The position numbers and the translations under genes are program-made. DNA of 64,000 nucleotides from Liriodendron chinense (lineage: Eukaryota > Streptophyta > Magnoliopsida > Magnoliales > Magnoliaceae), in the NCBI GenBank assembly GCA_003013855.2, contig ML058453.1, forward strand, positions 1,302,001 through 1,366,000, read 5' to 3'. Numbering within the stretch: position 1 is the first letter of the stretch; the number at the start of each line of letters is the position of its first letter. This document shows, piece after piece, positions 61,868-64,000 of this stretch. Under the pieces are notes generated by a model, which had not been told where the DNA came from, ran no database searches, and saw only the letters and a program-made list of their open reading frames with translations.

Positions 61868-62455
61868 ATAGTTGGCATTGTCTATGGGAATATGATTATG
61901 TTCATGTTTTTAACATCTAAGGTCAACATTCAAAACCACTTCTTCTCCAGACTGTCATCATGGCGAAAAAAAGGAAAGAAGACATGTACAATGGCCGACA
62001 TCCCTCAATACCTACTTGAGGACGAACAGGTTCAGCAAACGTCGACCCAACACGACCTTCAACCAGTCTCTGTAACTTTCAATGACCTCAAGCCAGCGAA
62101 GGTCGCAAAATAGAAAAGCTCAGATTGCTTCCCTTGAGGAGTAGCTCGACACTCTAACAGAACAAGTAGCTCGCATTGCGTCGGCAATGGGACAGACAGG
62201 TTTGCTGTCAAATGACCTCGTGGGGGTAGCGCCTGGGCCACCCCACACCTACCACCCTAAACGATCACATTAGTGGCCGAATTAGGAACAACATTCGGTC
62301 GATAGCGATCGCACAATCCGAGCAGCTCCTGCTCGGACGATAGGAAGATTCGACAAGCACAGCCCTCGAACAAACAGCGGAGAGCGGAGTCCCCTAAGAG
62401 GCGTAGATCGAGGAGATCCGAGGCCAACTTAGTGACATTCAACAATGGTTCTAAT
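61144..62455 (+). mobile_element. 5' end of a Ty3/gypsy-type LTR element
   Basis: An LTR-like block (61144-61867) begins TGTTATACTGGGATATTTCG and ends GTGCGACA. It carries a TATA box (CTTATAAATAGG near 61598). TTGGCATTGTCTATGGGAA follows three bases later, resembling the GGCGCCGTCTGTGGGAA word found after the 5' LTR of many plant gypsy-type elements. Downstream frames (ADIPQYLLEDEQVQQTSTQH; ASLEE, stop, LDTLTEQVARIASAMG; SGERSPLRG) resemble the Arg/Glu-rich gag N-terminus, with stops. No second LTR lies in the window; the element is truncated near 62455. Confidence 0.7.
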
Positions 62456-63762
62456 TATTTACTACTTTGCCACTGCCTCTTTGAATTTGAATTGGCATAC
62501 ATGTGAGTGTAAAGTACGCCTCAAGAGCCTGTGCCGTGCATTACTTGTGTCCGATTACACCCTTAACATGGTTTTAAAACTAGTACAAATCCCATGCAAA
62601 TCAACCAATTTAACCCTAACTTGGCGACTCAACTCCAGACTGGATATGTTGGGCTGAGTAGCTGATTCCTTTACCATTGACCTTACAGATTTGAACTCCA
62701 GCAAAAAATGCAAGCCTTATTTCCTCTCCTTCAAACATACCATCATGATCTCTAATATATAATTATAATTGACTAAATGAACTAAACTAATTTTTAAGGC
62801 ATCTACAAAGCAATCCCTTAGATATGAACTCTCCTCCATTATCTAAGTGAAGAATCCTTGCATATTCTCTACTTGAGTGAGAACAATGCAATAAAAGTCT
62901 TAATGCATGGTGCAAACTTCACTTCTGCATTTTATTGTACTAAGTGATCCAATTGCAATGTGATCACCTATTGAGCTAAGAAAATACTGAGCTCTCTAGA
63001 GTCACAACTCATTGTACTTTTACCATCAATTACTTGTATTTACTTGCTATCAAACAGGCCTTAACCAAAGAAGTGGCCAACACAATCTTATTATCTATGT
63101 GCTGAACATGGTCTTAAAATGATATTATGATCTTTTAATAGTTGGTTAGAGGTACCATTATATAAATTTAATAGCCATTGTGAAACAGAAAATTAATATA
63201 AAAAATGAAAATAAAATTTGCCTAGAGGAGTGGGCTTTGTAACTGACAAACAATACTATAGTCCACCGTTCTGCGCCTTTTGTCTCAGATCAAGCGTAGT
63301 ACATGTTCCTGTCTGTCTAATATCTGATACCTTACCCGTCGGGTCACATGGTATTAAATTAATTTTTTGTAGGGGACGGCCCACCAAAGCAGCTTGCTGC
63401 TAGGGCCCTCGTTTGTCTCGCATGTGCTGCATAACATTGTCCTGGTTCAGAAATGCTTTACTCACACATGACTATTGTGAGGCGAGAGTAATTGGGTTAG
63501 GTCAACCAAATGGGTCATTGGACCAACCCACAATAAACTGGTCTGGTCTCAAAATACTTACCAAACTAACTTAATTACTTAACATAAGTTAAAAAGTAGG
63601 GCTGTCAACGATTCGATTTTGAAGGGCGATACCTAACCTGAACCCACTCAGTCGGTTTTGAATATTTAACAACCGAATCGAACCAATGAAGCCCCACTAA
63701 TCAAATCGAACCGGATAAATTCTAGTCGGTTTGATTTTGTCGATTTAATGACAACGTTCAAA
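62456..63762. other. Intergenic, nothing firmly recognised
   Basis: At 63597-63755 AGGGCTGTCAACGATTCG followed by AACCGAATCGAACC-rich words looks like the left half of a hAT-type MITE. Otherwise unassigned. Confidence 0.4.
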
Positions 63763-64000
63763 AAATTAAGATCTTTGGTAAACCACACCAATGTAAAATT
63801 GATGAATGACCATTAAAACTTTTTATAATTATAGGCTACAAAAGTTTTGGATTAAGCTGAAAATGAATTCGACTTTTCCCTTCATCTAGGTCGATTTGAC
63901 CTTATCAAATAGTTGGATTGCAAATACACATTACAGATCTTCTTTAAGTGGGTCCTAAGACATTTTTAATGGCGAGCGCTCAATCAACACTATTTCCTAT
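63763..64000. mobile_element. Family A/D foldback, cut by the window edge
   Basis: Left arm (ACCACACCAATGTAAAATTG), centre (GACCTTATCAAATAGTTGGA) and start of the right arm (CAATCAACACTATTTCCTAT) are present. Confidence 0.7.

Noticed and set aside
61715..62113. 132-codon frame as an independent gene
   Set aside because: It spans the LTR end and the gag start of the gypsy-type element and is best explained by that element.

Overview
The window is nuclear DNA from a flowering plant. The evidence is two plant-type genes (a zinc-finger homeodomain regulator and a small heat-shock protein with a spliceable GT-AG intron), plant retrotransposon signatures (copia and gypsy LTRs, an L1-type LINE tail, tRNA-derived SINEs) and a nuclear copy of plastid accD. 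The dominant repeat is a foldback element with GGGCCCACC-type arms and a 'GGATGGACGGCGTGGATAAAA'-like arm motif. I associate such repeats with magnoliid trees (Magnoliales or Laurales), but that is recollection and is not proven by this sequence.

Genes are sparse. (1) A ZHD-type zinc-finger homeodomain gene lies on the minus strand at 5525-6313, with a (TC)21 tract directly at its start codon. (2) A signal-peptide-bearing small HSP lies on the minus strand at 49027-50336. It has two exons, and a foldback element fills much of its 764-bp intron. A second foldback element sits just upstream of its promoter. (3) Gene remnants: an accD fragment (38080-38382), a coding-like remnant of unknown identity (57293-57560) and a decayed RNase H-like remnant (23730-24070).

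Almost everything else is transposon-derived. 1-5.2 kb holds a three-element nest. 9.9-17.5 kb holds SINEs, a SINE split by a 1.5-kb element, an internally amplified foldback element and a second three-level nest. 20-28 kb holds SINEs, microsatellites and a foldback element with microsatellite ends. 29-34 kb holds five foldback elements, one nested in another. 37-45.3 kb holds the accD insertion, a third nest (foldback in foldback, with a LINE inside) and a textbook MITE with 9-bp target duplications. 47 kb holds a degenerate minisatellite. 52.6-54.1 kb is an internally deleted copia element with two LTRs. 61.1-62.5 kb is the 5' end of a gypsy-like element.

The most notable result is that many foldback elements here, despite different outermost ends, share arm sequences and are flanked by 9-bp (one 11-bp) duplications. 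They therefore behave as one Mutator-like MITE superfamily. Three independent later insertions fall in the short loop region at the centre of the palindrome. I see no new enzymatic or defence system. The interest lies in the transposon architecture and its contact with the sHSP gene.
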